From Microlunatus capsulatus (GTDB lineage: Bacteria; Actinomycetota; Actinomycetes; Propionibacteriales; Propionibacteriaceae): a DNA stretch of 64,000 nt. The translations under genes and the position numbers were made by a program. The stretch covers positions 1,922,001 to 1,986,000 of the forward strand of contig NZ_JAGIOB010000001.1 of NCBI RefSeq assembly GCF_017876495.1. Direction: 5' to 3'. The notes below the pieces were generated by a model. It saw nothing but the letters and a program-made list of their open reading frames with translations. It made no database searches and was not told where the DNA came from. Positions 24,453 to 32,899 of the stretch are shown one piece after another; the stretch's first letter is position 1, and each line of letters opens with the position of its first letter.

Positions 24453-25148
24453 ATGACCGAGACGGCAGCAGCCGGCCCCCCGCGGGCCCTGCGACGCGAC
24501 GCCGCGCAGAACCGCGACCGGTTGCTGGCCGCCGCCCGCGAGCTCTTCGCCGACCGGGGCTTCGACGTCACCCTCGACGACATCGCCCACCACGCCGGCG
24601 TGGGCGTCGGCACCGCCTACCGCCGGTTCGCGAACAAGGCCGCCCTGCTGGACGCGCTGTTCGTCGAGCAGACCGTCGAGCTGGCCGCCGCCGCCGACGC
24701 CGCCCTCGCCGACCCGGATCCCTGGCAGGGGCTGGTGGGCTACCTCGAGCAGTCGCTGGCCCTGCAGCTGCGCGACAAGGGTCTCGCCCAGATCGTCAGC
24801 GGCGACCGGATCAGCGCCGAGCAGCACGACTGGAACCGCGAGGTGATGGCGCCCAAGAACCGGGCCCTCGTCGCCCGCGGCCGCGAGGCGGGGGTGCTGC
24901 GCGACGACGTCACCGGCACCGACCTCACGTTCCTGCAGGTCGGCCTCAACGCCGTCATGACGCGGTCACGCGACGCGCACCCCGACCTGTACCGCCGCTA
25001 CCTCCACCTGGTGCTCGACGGCCTGCGCGCGCAGCCCGGGCGCCCGACGCCACTGCCGGTCGCCGCCCTGACCAGCGACCAGACGCACGCCGTCATGGCC
25101 CCCACCACTACTCGCAAGCCGGCGCGGGGTGACGACGCCGGACGGTGA
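24453..25148 (+). CDS. TetR-family repressor of the divergent MFS exporter
   Basis: A 231-aa regulator: helix-turn-helix RDRLLAAARELFADRGFDVT with LDDIAHHAGVGVGTAYRRFA and NKAALLDALF (residues about 22-68), then a helical ligand domain with a SBP-type end. It is leaderless. It probably binds the paired CCGGAG-N7-CTCCGG operators and blocks both its own and the exporter promoter. Its stop is only 6 nt from the stop of the convergent TetR gene at 25155. Confidence 0.92.
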   Translation: MTETAAAGPPRALRRDAAQNRDRLLAAARELFADRGFDVTLDDIAHHAGVGVGTAYRRFANKAALLDALFVEQTVELAAAADAALADPDPWQGLVGYLEQSLALQLRDKGLAQIVSGDRISAEQHDWNREVMAPKNRALVARGREAGVLRDDVTGTDLTFLQVGLNAVMTRSRDAHPDLYRRYLHLVLDGLRAQPGRPTPLPVAALTSDQTHAVMAPTTTRKPARGDDAGR

Positions 25149-25154
25149 GGGCGG

Positions 25155-25895
25155 CTACGACGTGTCGACGCCGGCCTGCAGACGCAGTCCCGCCAGCAGC
25201 AGGTCGAGCCCGGAGCGGAACACCTCGAGGTCGTCGTGGACGGCGAACTCGTCGGCGATCTGGTGGGCGAACGGGTAGACCTCCGGGTCGAGGGCGCGCC
25301 AGCGGTCGGCGTACATCGCGAGGAACTCCGACGGCGCCAGCCCGCTCTCCAGGAACTCCGGCGGCGGCGGCTGCGCGAGGTCGACCGCGACCCCGACGAC
25401 GTAGCTGATGATCGACGAGACCGCGTGGAAGCGCTGCTTGGGCGTCAGGTCCAACTGCATGACCTGCTGGCCGACCCGGTCGAACATCGCCATCGAGTTC
25501 GGCTGCAGCCCGTTGTTGCGAAGCATGAACTGGCCGAACCACGGCCGGCGGACGAACTCGTCGAACAGGGCCAGGGCGAGGGCGCGCACGTTGGCGACCG
25601 GGTCGGGTCCGTGCGCGAGCGGCTCGGTGTCGGCCAGCACCCGCCCCATCACCTCTTCGGTCACCCGCTCGAGCAGCTCGTCGCGGCTCCCGACGTACCA
25701 GTAGATGCTCGCCACGCCGCCGCCCAGGCGGGCGGCGAGCGCGCGGAAGGTCAGCGCCGGCTCCCCCGACTCGTCGAGGATCGCGATGGCCTCGCCGAGC
25801 ACCGCCTCCAGCGAGTGCGACGCCCGCCGCCGACCGCTCGGGCGAGCAGGGGCGCGACCGGGGCGCTCGGTCTGCGGAGATCGGTCTGCCGTCAT
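25155..25895 (-). CDS. TetR-family repressor (TetR_C-type) of second MFS exporter
   Basis: A 246-aa repressor. The DNA-binding domain is EAIAILDESGEPALTFRALA, ARLGGGVASIYWYVGSRDEL (residues about 35-75), and the C-terminal part is like the TetR_C domain of tetracycline-type repressors. The start ATG 25895 is chosen because TAACAT lies 7 nt upstream (leaderless); an ATG at 25904 lies within that spacing. The nearest GAACGNCGTTC operator begins just upstream of its -10, as for autoregulation. Confidence 0.9.
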   Translation of the reverse strand: MTADRSPQTERPGRAPARPSGRRRASHSLEAVLGEAIAILDESGEPALTFRALAARLGGGVASIYWYVGSRDELLERVTEEVMGRVLADTEPLAHGPDPVANVRALALALFDEFVRRPWFGQFMLRNNGLQPNSMAMFDRVGQQVMQLDLTPKQRFHAVSSIISYVVGVAVDLAQPPPPEFLESGLAPSEFLAMYADRWRALDPEVYPFAHQIADEFAVHDDLEVFRSGLDLLLAGLRLQAGVDTS

Positions 25896-25910
25896 GGGTT
25901 GCATGTTACC

Positions 25911-25959
25911 GAACAGCGTTCTATCGTCTGGAACGCCGTTCGATAGTCGAACGACGTTC
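25911..25959. promoter_or_regulatory. Three operator palindromes GAACGNCGTTC
   Basis: GAACAGCGTTC (25911-25921), GAACGCCGTTC (25931-25941) and GAACGACGTTC (25949-25959), spaced 20 and 18 bp. They fill the region between the divergent TetR and MFS starts. Sites 2 and 3 are perfect 5-bp inverted arms around one base; site 1 has one mismatch. Confidence 0.7.
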
Positions 25960-25978
25960 GATCTTCGAGAGGTCGCCG

Positions 25979-27481
25979 ATGAGCACCGCCACCGTCCTGC
26001 TCCGTCCAGCCCCCACCTACACCTCGTTGCGCGCCGCGGCCGTCCCGCTGGCCGCGCTCTGCCTGGCCTTCTTCGTCGAGATGGTCGACAACACCCTGCT
26101 CTCGGTCGCCCTGCCCACGATCGCCCGAGCGCTCGGCAGCGGCACCACGGGGCTGCAGTGGGTGACGGGTGCGTACTCCCTCACCTTCGGCGGGCTGCTG
26201 CTGACCGCCGGCTCGGCGGCCGATCGGTTCGGGCGGCGGCGCGTGCTGCTCACCGGCCTCGCGGTCTTCGGCCTGGTCAGCGGGGCCGTCGTCCTGGTGA
26301 CCGGGATCGGCCAGCTCATCGTCCTGCGCGCGGCCCTCGGGTGCGCCGCGGCCGCGATGGCGCCCGTCACGATGTCGCTCATCTTCCGGCTCTTCGACGA
26401 CGAGAAGCTCCGCATGCGCTCGATCAGCGTGGTGATGGTCGTCGGCATGTCCGGCTTCGTCCTCGGCCCCCTGCTGGGCGGGACGGTCCTGGCGCACGCC
26501 AGCTGGCAGTGGCTGCTCGTCGTCAACGCACCGATCGCGCTGATCGCCTGGATCGGCGTGCGCGCCGGCGTGCCGGCCGACCGCCGCGAGGACCTGACCA
26601 GCGAGCGCCTCGACCTACCCGGCACCGCTCTGACCGTCGCCGCGATCGGGCTCGGCTGCTACACCCTGACCAGCGGGGTGCAGCACGGCTGGCTCGCACC
26701 GGTCACGCTGGCCTGCGCCGTCGGTGCCGTGGCCGCCGTCGGGGGCTTCGTCCTCCGCGAGCGGCAGGCCGCCTCCCCGATGATCGACCTCGCGATCTTC
26801 CGCACCGGACCCGCCCGGGGCGCGGCGATCACCCAGCTCGGCGCCTCCGTGACGATGGCCAGCGTCATGTTCGGCCTGATCCTGCACTTCCAGTACGCCT
26901 ACGGGTGGAGCCCCGTCCGCGCCGGCCTCGCGAACCTGCCTCTGATCCTCACGATGCTCCTGGCGACGCCGGTCGCCGAGCAGCTGGCGACCCGTCTCGG
27001 TCACCGCCGGGCCTGCCTCGTCGGGACCGGGCTCCTGGTGGGCTCGCTGGTCGGGATGGCGTGGGCGGTCGAGCACGGCTATCTCGCGATCGCCGCCATG
27101 ATGGTCGTGCTGACGACCGGGCTGCGGACGATCATGACCATCTGCGCCGTCGCCCTCGTCGAGGCGATGCCGAGGAACCGCACCTCGATCGGCGCCGCCC
27201 TCAACGACACCTCGCAGGAGGTCGGCACCAGCCTCGGCACCGCCGTCGTCGGCACCCTGATCGCCGCCCTGGTCACCACCACGCTGCCGGACGGCGCGTG
27301 GAGCCCCGACCTCGTCCAGGCCTACTTCGCCGGTGAACGGGTCACCTACCTCGCCGTCGCCGTCCTGGTCGCCGTGATCGCGACCGTCGGCTCGCTCTCA
27401 CTGACCGACTCCCGCACGGCGGAGGAGGTTCGGACGACCAACGAGGAGCAGGTCGCCATCGGCGCGCAGCCTCAGCGCTGA
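25979..27481 (+). CDS. MFS drug exporter (DHA2 type)
   Basis: A 500-aa exporter with about 14 membrane segments. Signatures: LAFFVEMVDNTLLSVALPTI (helix 1 motif), SAADRFGRRRVLLTGLAVFG (motif A), VLGPLLGGTVLAHASWQWLL (motif C/antiporter region). Compared with the exporter at 22946 it is a different subgroup, with a longer C-terminus. GAGAGG precedes the ATG. It is the last chromosomal gene before the island junction; only 14 nt separate its stop from the tRNA remnant. Confidence 0.92.
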   Translation: MSTATVLLRPAPTYTSLRAAAVPLAALCLAFFVEMVDNTLLSVALPTIARALGSGTTGLQWVTGAYSLTFGGLLLTAGSAADRFGRRRVLLTGLAVFGLVSGAVVLVTGIGQLIVLRAALGCAAAAMAPVTMSLIFRLFDDEKLRMRSISVVMVVGMSGFVLGPLLGGTVLAHASWQWLLVVNAPIALIAWIGVRAGVPADRREDLTSERLDLPGTALTVAAIGLGCYTLTSGVQHGWLAPVTLACAVGAVAAVGGFVLRERQAASPMIDLAIFRTGPARGAAITQLGASVTMASVMFGLILHFQYAYGWSPVRAGLANLPLILTMLLATPVAEQLATRLGHRRACLVGTGLLVGSLVGMAWAVEHGYLAIAAMMVVLTTGLRTIMTICAVALVEAMPRNRTSIGAALNDTSQEVGTSLGTAVVGTLIAALVTTTLPDGAWSPDLVQAYFAGERVTYLAVAVLVAVIATVGSLSLTDSRTAEEVRTTNEEQVAIGAQPQR

Positions 27482-27495
27482 CCAGGCCCTCTTCT

Positions 27496-27532
27496 TGTAG
27501 GCCCCGTGGGACTCGAACCCACAACCCGCGGA
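27496..27532 (-). other. tRNA 3'-half fragment: left attachment site of the island
   Basis: Read on the minus strand this is the 3' side of a tRNA: TCCGCGGGTT (anticodon-stem 3' strand and variable loop), T-arm GTGGG-TTCGAGT-CCCAC, then acceptor 3' strand GGGGCCT and ACA. It resembles the 3' half of a tRNA-Lys, by recall only. The 5' half is missing. Composition turns AT-rich directly to its right (27540-27700) and an integrase gene follows. This is the displaced 3' end left when an element enters a tRNA gene, so the rebuilt whole tRNA should be at the element's other end. Confidence 0.75.
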
Positions 27533-27689
27533 ATTGGTCAGGGCCATTTGATACTACCTGTCGATAGCTCCCAATGAGTTGCATAACCCCTAGCGGGAGC
27601 CGTAAATCGCGCTCGACTCGCCTCCAGACCTGTGAACTACAACTAAAATTATGGACTTTTCCTTGTGAGTAATCTGTGGTTCTTGGGGT

Positions 27690-27695
27690 TATTCT
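27690..27695 (+). promoter_or_regulatory. -10 element of the integrase gene (TATTCT)
   Basis: TATTCT lies 6 nt before ATG 27702 in an AT-rich stretch with no ribosome site. Confidence 0.5.
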
Positions 27696-27701
27696 AGGGG
27701 A

Positions 27702-28930
27702 ATGGGACGACCGAGTTTGGACCTTGGCACAGCGGGTGCTGTCCGGGTCTACAAGACCCCGCAGGGCTACCGGGCAATTACCGCAGTACCGCGACTGGGA
27801 CGGCAAGGCCCGACAGATCGAGCGCCACGCAGCCACCAAGGGCGCAGCCACCCGGACCCTCGCGCCCGCGATCCGCGACCGCGCCACCGCATCGAGGGGG
27901 CCCGGCCTCACTGCGGAGACCAAGGTCTCCAAGCTCGCCCAGATCTGGTTCGACCAGGCTCGCGAGAGCGACTTCAGTCCGGGCATGCACCACCTCTACC
28001 GTGACCGCCTCGACCGGCAGATCCTGCCCGCGATGGCCGACCTCCGCGTACGCGAGCTCACCACCGGTCTTGTCGACCGCCACCTCGCCGCCGTCCGGCG
28101 AAAGCACGGACCGGCCCTGGCCAAGACCACGAAGACCGTGCTGTCCAACATGTGCCGCCTCGCGTGCCGACACGACGCCCTGGCCCACAACCCTTGCCGC
28201 GACGTCGCCCGCATCTCCGCCAAGCCCCGCAAGCGGCCCACCGCCCTCACCGTCGAGGAGGTCAGACGGCTGGCCCTCTGGTTGTCACAGGACCCACGCT
28301 CGGTGACCCGGGACCTCCCCCGACCTGGTGTCCTTCCTTCTCGCGACCGGACTGCGGATCGGCGAGGCCCTGGCCGTGCGCTGGTCCGACATCGATCTCG
28401 AGGCCGGCACAGTCGACATACACGGAACCGTCCTTCGGCTCCGGTAGGGCGGGCTCATCATCAAGCCATCAACGAAGTCCGCGGCCGGCCAGCGGATCGT
28501 GGAGCTGACCTCGTGGGCGATCGCGATGTTCCGCCGACGGCATCAGGCAGCAAAGCCGTCGACCGACGCCGAAACCTTCGTCGCGTTCCCAGCACCCGTC
28601 GCCGGCGGGCTCCGGGATCCGGACAACACGCTACAGATGATGCGGGAATCCTTCAGGGCCGCCGGGTTCGACGGTCTCACCAGCCACCAGTTCCGCAAGA
28701 CTGTTGGCACCCTGATGGATGGTGCCGGACTGTCGGCTCGAGCCGCCGCCGACCAGCTCGGGCACTCGAAGACGTCACTGACGGCCGACGTCTACATGGG
28801 GCGCAAGAAGCGGGCCACCGGGGCGGCTGCAGTCCTGGAGAAGCTCTTAGAGGGCCCACGCGCCGAGTTAGCGAAACTTCCCAGTAGTAGAAGGGTCGGC
28901 ACGAGACCTGCGGCACACGGGCAGTCTTGA
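27702..28930 (+). pseudogene. Tyrosine-recombinase integrase, broken by two frameshifts and one stop
   Basis: The reading starts MGRPSLDLGTAGAVRVYKTP, as in actinobacterial element integrases. Near 27785 the frame shifts, and the SAM-like core-binding domain continues (YRDWDGKARQIE, LAQIWFDQARESDFSPGMH). A CCCCC run at 28317-28321 has one base too many and shifts it again, into the catalytic domain. That frame carries TGLRIGEALAVRWSDIDL (first Arg), then an in-frame TAG at 28445-28447, then SHQFRKTVGTLMD (H-x-x-R) and LGHSKTSLTADVYMG (His and the nucleophile Tyr). All catalytic motifs survive, so decay is recent. The region would encode about 409 residues if repaired. The element is probably not self-mobile now. 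Confidence 0.88.
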
Positions 28931-29211
28931 CGCCAGGACGCCCACGGCGTGATCATGCCGCGGAGTCCTCAGTGGCCCTTTGATGACTCGGTCAGCTCCG
29001 CCACCCCTTGGCGCACGCCCGATTCCTTCGAGCTCCCCCGCTACGGCTTCTCATTGCACCGATCTCCAGAGCCGGACGTCGCCACATCGACAGGAATGGC
29101 GCGTTACGGGAACCGCGCGCGAGGTAGCGGCGTGGCCGAGCATGACCCTGAGGAGCAATTGCGGGGTCGAACGACTCGAGTTCTCCGCGGGAGGGTTAGT
29201 TAGTTGGCCAC
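28931..29211. other. Gap without recognisable gene
   Basis: About 280 bp between the broken integrase and the UDG-like gene. Two overlapping open frames of about 100 codons have no ribosome site, no motif and no consistent codon bias. Nothing else was identified. Confidence 0.5.
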
Positions 29212-30420
29212 TCACAGCGTCGCGGGTTCCACCAGAGGCTTCCGTAGGTAGACATACCAGCCGGCGGCTGCGGCGGGTTCGTCGCTAAAGATCACCTTGT
29301 TGACGTTGCCGCGTGTGTTGGCCACTACCCGCCAGGGCGCGTCGACGCCGTTGGTTCTCGCGTGCTCGAGGTAGGCGGCTACAGCGCTGCGCTTGGTGTC
29401 CACGTTGAGGACAGCCGTTTTGTCGCCGAGGTCGATGGCGATGGCGATGGCTGGGCGGCCACCGAAGAGGCCGACGTCTCCGACGGTTGCAGCGTCACTC
29501 TCGTCGTACCAGCGGCGCAGTGCTTCTGTGAGCTGCTCTTTGCCCACTACTCTAAGGACGCGCGGCAGGTGGCCTGAAGCATCGACTTCAAGTCGGCCGT
29601 CGCTCGTTCCCGGCTCAAGGTCGCGCACCACGACGGGCGCGGCGAGGGGCGCGATGGCTGCGGCCAAACGCTCCTTGAACTCGTTCGACACCCCCCGCCC
29701 CGCCTGGAGGTTGGTCGACCAGCCAACATATCTGAGGCTGTCATCACCTTGACTCTGCAGGAGGGTGCAGGTGCCGAGGCCGAGCGGGAGCCTGCCGATC
29801 TCTTGCCAGCGCACGATTCCTATCCGCTGCAACTGGTCGACTACGGCCCTGCCGTTAGCGAGGATCAGGCGGACGTTCGACCTGGCAAGCAGCAGTTCGA
29901 GGTGGGGGCGGCCCTCCCGGAGCAGAGCTTCCTTGTCTGCCCTGTTCGCCAACTTGCCCCAGACGGGATCGGTCGCCCACTGCACCAGGTCCAGATGGCA
30001 TGCGGTCCCGTCCCCGTAGCCACCACCGATCGCAGCAGCCAGAAGCTTGTCGAGCGGACCGAACCACTTGTGGTAGTGATTTCGGTCGTGGTCAAAGTAG
30101 CGGTTGCAGTCCTCGACGGCCTGGCGTGCCTGTTCCTGGGTCAGCTCCTGCCCGGGAGCCGCTCCAAGAGAGTCGAGCGTGGCGAGCCGCCGCTTCGACC
30201 CTCGGAGCCAACCGCCGTCGTCGAACTCGCGTCGACTCGGGTTGATCCCGATGGTCGCTACCTCCGCGGTCAGCGGGTCACCGAACGAGATCACGGGCGT
30301 GGAGCCCTGCACGAACGTGTCGACGGACGGCGGCGTTCGCTTGGCCATGTCGACCTGCCACTGCTCGATGCGCATCAGGCGGTCCACCTGATGCTTGTGC
30401 CGGAGCGTCGCCCGACCCAC
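29212..30420 (-). CDS. Uracil-DNA-glycosylase-fold-like protein with C-terminal extension
   Basis: A 402-aa protein. Residues about 45-230 look like a UDG-superfamily fold: EVATIGINPSRREF resembles motif A (GINP in MUG/TDG types), HLDLVQWATDPVW follows, and VRLILANGRAVVDQL resembles the strand before motif B. The usual motif B (H-x-S or NPSG) is not seen, so glycosylase activity is uncertain. The last 130 residues form a separate domain (FGGRPAIAIAIDLGDKTAVL, WYVYLRKP) of unknown role. The GTG start follows GGGGA. It is the last gene of the minus-strand group starting at 32802. UDG-fold proteins occur in anti-phage islands (for example Brig1), which fits the setting, but the link is inference. 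Confidence 0.6.
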   Translation of the reverse strand: MGRATLRHKHQVDRLMRIEQWQVDMAKRTPPSVDTFVQGSTPVISFGDPLTAEVATIGINPSRREFDDGGWLRGSKRRLATLDSLGAAPGQELTQEQARQAVEDCNRYFDHDRNHYHKWFGPLDKLLAAAIGGGYGDGTACHLDLVQWATDPVWGKLANRADKEALLREGRPHLELLLARSNVRLILANGRAVVDQLQRIGIVRWQEIGRLPLGLGTCTLLQSQGDDSLRYVGWSTNLQAGRGVSNEFKERLAAAIAPLAAPVVVRDLEPGTSDGRLEVDASGHLPRVLRVVGKEQLTEALRRWYDESDAATVGDVGLFGGRPAIAIAIDLGDKTAVLNVDTKRSAVAAYLEHARTNGVDAPWRVVANTRGNVNKVIFSDEPAAAAGWYVYLRKPLVEPATL

Positions 30421-30567
30421 GGTTCATTCCCCATCATGTGAAGCATCTCTACCTCGTTCTAAGTGTGTGGCGGCACAAAGGCCTGATTCCAGAAGAACAC
30501 CCGCCAGCTGGTGTGGCGTTCGCCCAGCCGGGCGGCCGTGGCCGCCCCCGTCAGGGCTCCGCGTCCC

Positions 30568-30927
30568 TCAGCAGTTGAGGTAGGTGACGGGGTTGGCGGC
30601 GCCTCTGGTGAACAGGTGGGAGACGTCGCGGCCGATGAGGTGCTGGAGCTCGGGGGCGGGTGCGCCATCGAATCCCCACTTGGGCTTGCCCGGAAGGTCG
30701 TCCTGCCAGTCACGGTCGCCTTCTTGTCGTGGCCCCCAACTGTGGATCTGGTAGACGCCTCGGACGGTGCCGCGGGCGACGGCGATGGCGTACTCGCACT
30801 GCTCCCGTTTCGGCCCGATCACCCACCATCCGCGGACGGTGTCGTAAACCTCGTCCGCGTCCATGCCGGGGCGCCACTTCTTGCCGATCCGCAGAACGAC
30901 GGCTGGACGGTCAGTCAGGTCAGTCAT
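30568..30927 (-). CDS. Small conserved protein of unknown function
   Basis: A 119-aa protein with a pattern I have seen often in actinobacteria, as a stand-alone protein or fused to nucleases: VVLRIGKKWRPGMDADEVYD, TRGWWVIGPKREQCEYAIAV, RGVYQIHSW and a closing IGRDVSHLF, NPVTYLNC. The alternating strands suggest a small beta-rich, perhaps PUA/EVE-like, fold; that is a guess. GGGAGG precedes the ATG by 5 nt. It lies 66 nt after the broken phosphatase gene on the same strand and 147 nt before the UDG-like gene. The gap 30421-30567 has no gene. Confidence 0.65.
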   Translation of the reverse strand: MTDLTDRPAVVLRIGKKWRPGMDADEVYDTVRGWWVIGPKREQCEYAIAVARGTVRGVYQIHSWGPRQEGDRDWQDDLPGKPKWGFDGAPAPELQHLIGRDVSHLFTRGAANPVTYLNC

Positions 30928-30993
30928 GGGTGCCTCCCACGGAGTAGGGGGGAATCGGGTGCGGCTGTGGTCGCAGGCTAGGGAGCGGCACGC

Positions 30994-31537
30994 TCAGGAC
31001 GCAAGAAGACGGTGCTTCAGCAGTACGCCTGCTCCGTGCAGGAGCCAGTCGAGGAAGTCGTCGTTGCACAACGCCCAGGGCGACCGGCGCAGGCGGATCA
31101 ACCGAACCGCGTCCTGCGGGTCGTGGCCGTCGAGCATGAGGACCAGGGCGGTCACCACGCCGCAGCGATTGAGCCTGGCTTGGCAGCGGATCAGGACCCG
31201 GTCGCCGGTGTACCAGCGTTGCCAGGCCCACTCCGCGGCACGGACGACCCGATCCAGGTCGACGCGGGTGAGGTTGCCGTCGCCGAAGCCGTAGCGCAGC
31301 TCCTCCACCTCCCAGTCCACCGGCTGCGCCCAGGCGTAGAGGGTGACCACCGCGTCGTACGGTCTCGGCTCGCCGGGCCGGTACCGCCGCAGCGCGGGAA
31401 CGGAGATGACGGCGTCGTCGGCGGTGTCGCCCATGAACAGCCGCGGCAGGATCTCCTAAAACGACCCACTGCGGCAGCTCGTCGGCCTCGACCCAGCGCG
31501 GGGCCGCCAGACCGGCAGGCATCGAAGGGCCGTTCAC
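30994..31537 (-). pseudogene. Dual-specificity/tyrosine phosphatase-like gene with frameshift
   Basis: Two frames join at an AAAA run near 31458-31461. The first reads from a GTG at 31537 (NGPSMPAGLAAPRWVEADEL, PQWVV). The second reads EILPRLFMGDTADDAVISVP and ends at 30994 with the phosphatase core VLIRCQARLNRCGVVTALVL. This contains the C-x5-R signature loop (CQARLNR), with Arg where Gly is usual and Cys where Ser follows the Arg. The span is 544 nt, one base too long for an intact frame. The start overlaps the stop of the VWA gene (GTGA), so the two were translationally coupled. A shorter product from ATG 31434 would keep the active site but lose the first strand. Confidence 0.7.
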
Positions 31538-32802
31538 GCGGAGGGCCGGGTGCGGCCGCGGGTGCGGGACTTGTAGGAGGCGTCGGCCGAGCTCAGCTTG
31601 GCGGCGTGGGCCAGGTCACCGGAAGCGGCCTGCTGCTGCAGCTCCGTCAGCACCGCGAGCTCGTCCTGCAGCTCCGCGGCCATTGCCGCTGGTGCGGCGG
31701 CGCAGGCGTCCTGTAGCGCCGACCGGGCGGCGCGCAGCGACCGGCGCGCCGACTTGGAGTCCCCGGCGGACAGGGCGGTGGACGCCTCCCGCTTCGCCCG
31801 CTGCGCCTGCTGGAACGCCAGCTCGGTCCGCACCACCGGGTCCGGGATGCGGCCGGCGGCCTGGTCACCGGGTATTACGTTGACGTGCAACGGCACGGTC
31901 ACCGTGTGCTGCTCGAGGGCGGGCAGCGCCACGTAGGTGAACTCCAGGGTGGCAATCTCGGCCAGCCCCAGCGCGGGGATTCCCGGGACGTCGAAGGTGA
32001 GAACCAGTTTGCGGGACTCCCCGGAGTAGAAGGAGCCGAGCTCGACCAGCACCCCTTCCGGCACCGCCACCGACGGCAGCTCGTTGACCACGCGCACACC
32101 GCGGACGTGCGGCGACGTGCGCACCAGCAGGGCCCCGGCCTGCGCGGCCAGCGACAGCAGACCGTCAACCTCGCCGGCGACGAGCGTGACCGCGTCGTCG
32201 GCGTTCCGAGCGAAGTGCTCGTTGCCCGCTCCCCCGGCCGCGACCGCCGACAGCAGCCGCTCGTCGAACCCCAACCCCAACCCCAGCGTGGTCGTGGTGA
32301 TCCCGTCCGCGTGGGCCTTCCGGGCGACGTCGCCGAGCTGAGTCGGATCGCACACCCCCGCGTTGGCGTGACCGTCACTGACCAGCAGCAACGTCGCACC
32401 GTTGCGGCCCGCGACCCGGCGCGCCTCCTGCAAACCGCGGAAGTACCCAGCCGCCAAGTCGGTGGAACCGCCATCGTCGATGGCTGCGATTGCCTGCTTC
32501 ACCACCAGCTTGTCGGTCAGCGGCCCGGCCGGCACCACCACCTGAACCTGGTCATCGAAGGCCACCAGGCCGAACCGGTCCCGCGGGTCCAGCCGGTCGA
32601 CCAGCGCCAGCAGCCCCGTCTTCGCGGCCTCGATCCGGTCACCGGCCATCGATCCGCTGCGGTCCAGGACCACCACCAAGGTGGCTGGAGACCGGGTGAC
32701 ATCGGTGGGCAGCTGGGGTGCGGTGAGCTCTACCAGCACCGAGACGTGGTCCTCGGTCTCGTGCGCGAGAACGTCCAGATCAAGATGTGTGTTCAGATGC
32801 AT
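31534..32802 (-). CDS. von Willebrand factor A-domain protein
   Basis: A 422-aa cytosolic VWA protein. The MIDAS metal site is complete: DRSGSMAGDR (about residue 58), a Thr-bearing GGSTDLAAG (about 118) and LLLVSDGHANAG (about 143). A beta-rich domain follows (about 230-345) and a helical tail, rich in Ala/Arg (ELAFQQAQRAKREASTALSA), ending in basic residues. It has no signal peptide or membrane segment. It is divergent from an Xre regulator and couples to a tyrosine phosphatase gene. VWA proteins often act with AAA ATPases or in stress/defence loci; the partner is unknown. ATG 32802 follows GAAGGGA by 8 nt; an upstream frame extension to 33012 overlaps the Xre gene and was rejected. Confidence 0.87.
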   Translation of the reverse strand: MHLNTHLDLDVLAHETEDHVSVLVELTAPQLPTDVTRSPATLVVVLDRSGSMAGDRIEAAKTGLLALVDRLDPRDRFGLVAFDDQVQVVVPAGPLTDKLVVKQAIAAIDDGGSTDLAAGYFRGLQEARRVAGRNGATLLLVSDGHANAGVCDPTQLGDVARKAHADGITTTTLGLGLGFDERLLSAVAAGGAGNEHFARNADDAVTLVAGEVDGLLSLAAQAGALLVRTSPHVRGVRVVNELPSVAVPEGVLVELGSFYSGESRKLVLTFDVPGIPALGLAEIATLEFTYVALPALEQHTVTVPLHVNVIPGDQAAGRIPDPVVRTELAFQQAQRAKREASTALSAGDSKSARRSLRAARSALQDACAAAPAAMAAELQDELAVLTELQQQAASGDLAHAAKLSSADASYKSRTRGRTRPSA

Positions 32803-32857
32803 CGGTTTAGTCCCTTCCTCGTCGGAGAGCTTTCTGCCGCTCCGTGCTACGCTCAGA

Positions 32858-32880
32858 GCATAACGCCAGCAGCATAATGC
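32858..32880. promoter_or_regulatory. Tandem GCATAAYGC repeat between VWA and Xre genes
   Basis: GCATAACGC (32858-32866) and GCATAATGC (32872-32880), 14 bp apart, the second almost palindromic. It lies in the 97-bp divergent gap and is a likely Xre operator. Confidence 0.5.
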
Positions 32881-32899
32881 CACAAGCAAAAGGAGAGAG

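Noticed and set aside
22848-24827. Long minus-strand frame overlapping the MFS gene
   Set aside because: Shadow of the real MFS frame and of the TetR gene.
27496-27532. Complete tRNA gene
   Set aside because: Only the T-arm, variable region and acceptor 3' strand are present; the sequence to the right does not supply D-arm or 5' acceptor.
28499-28930. Stand-alone short integrase
   Set aside because: It is the C-terminal piece of the broken integrase; the upstream domains are present in other frames.
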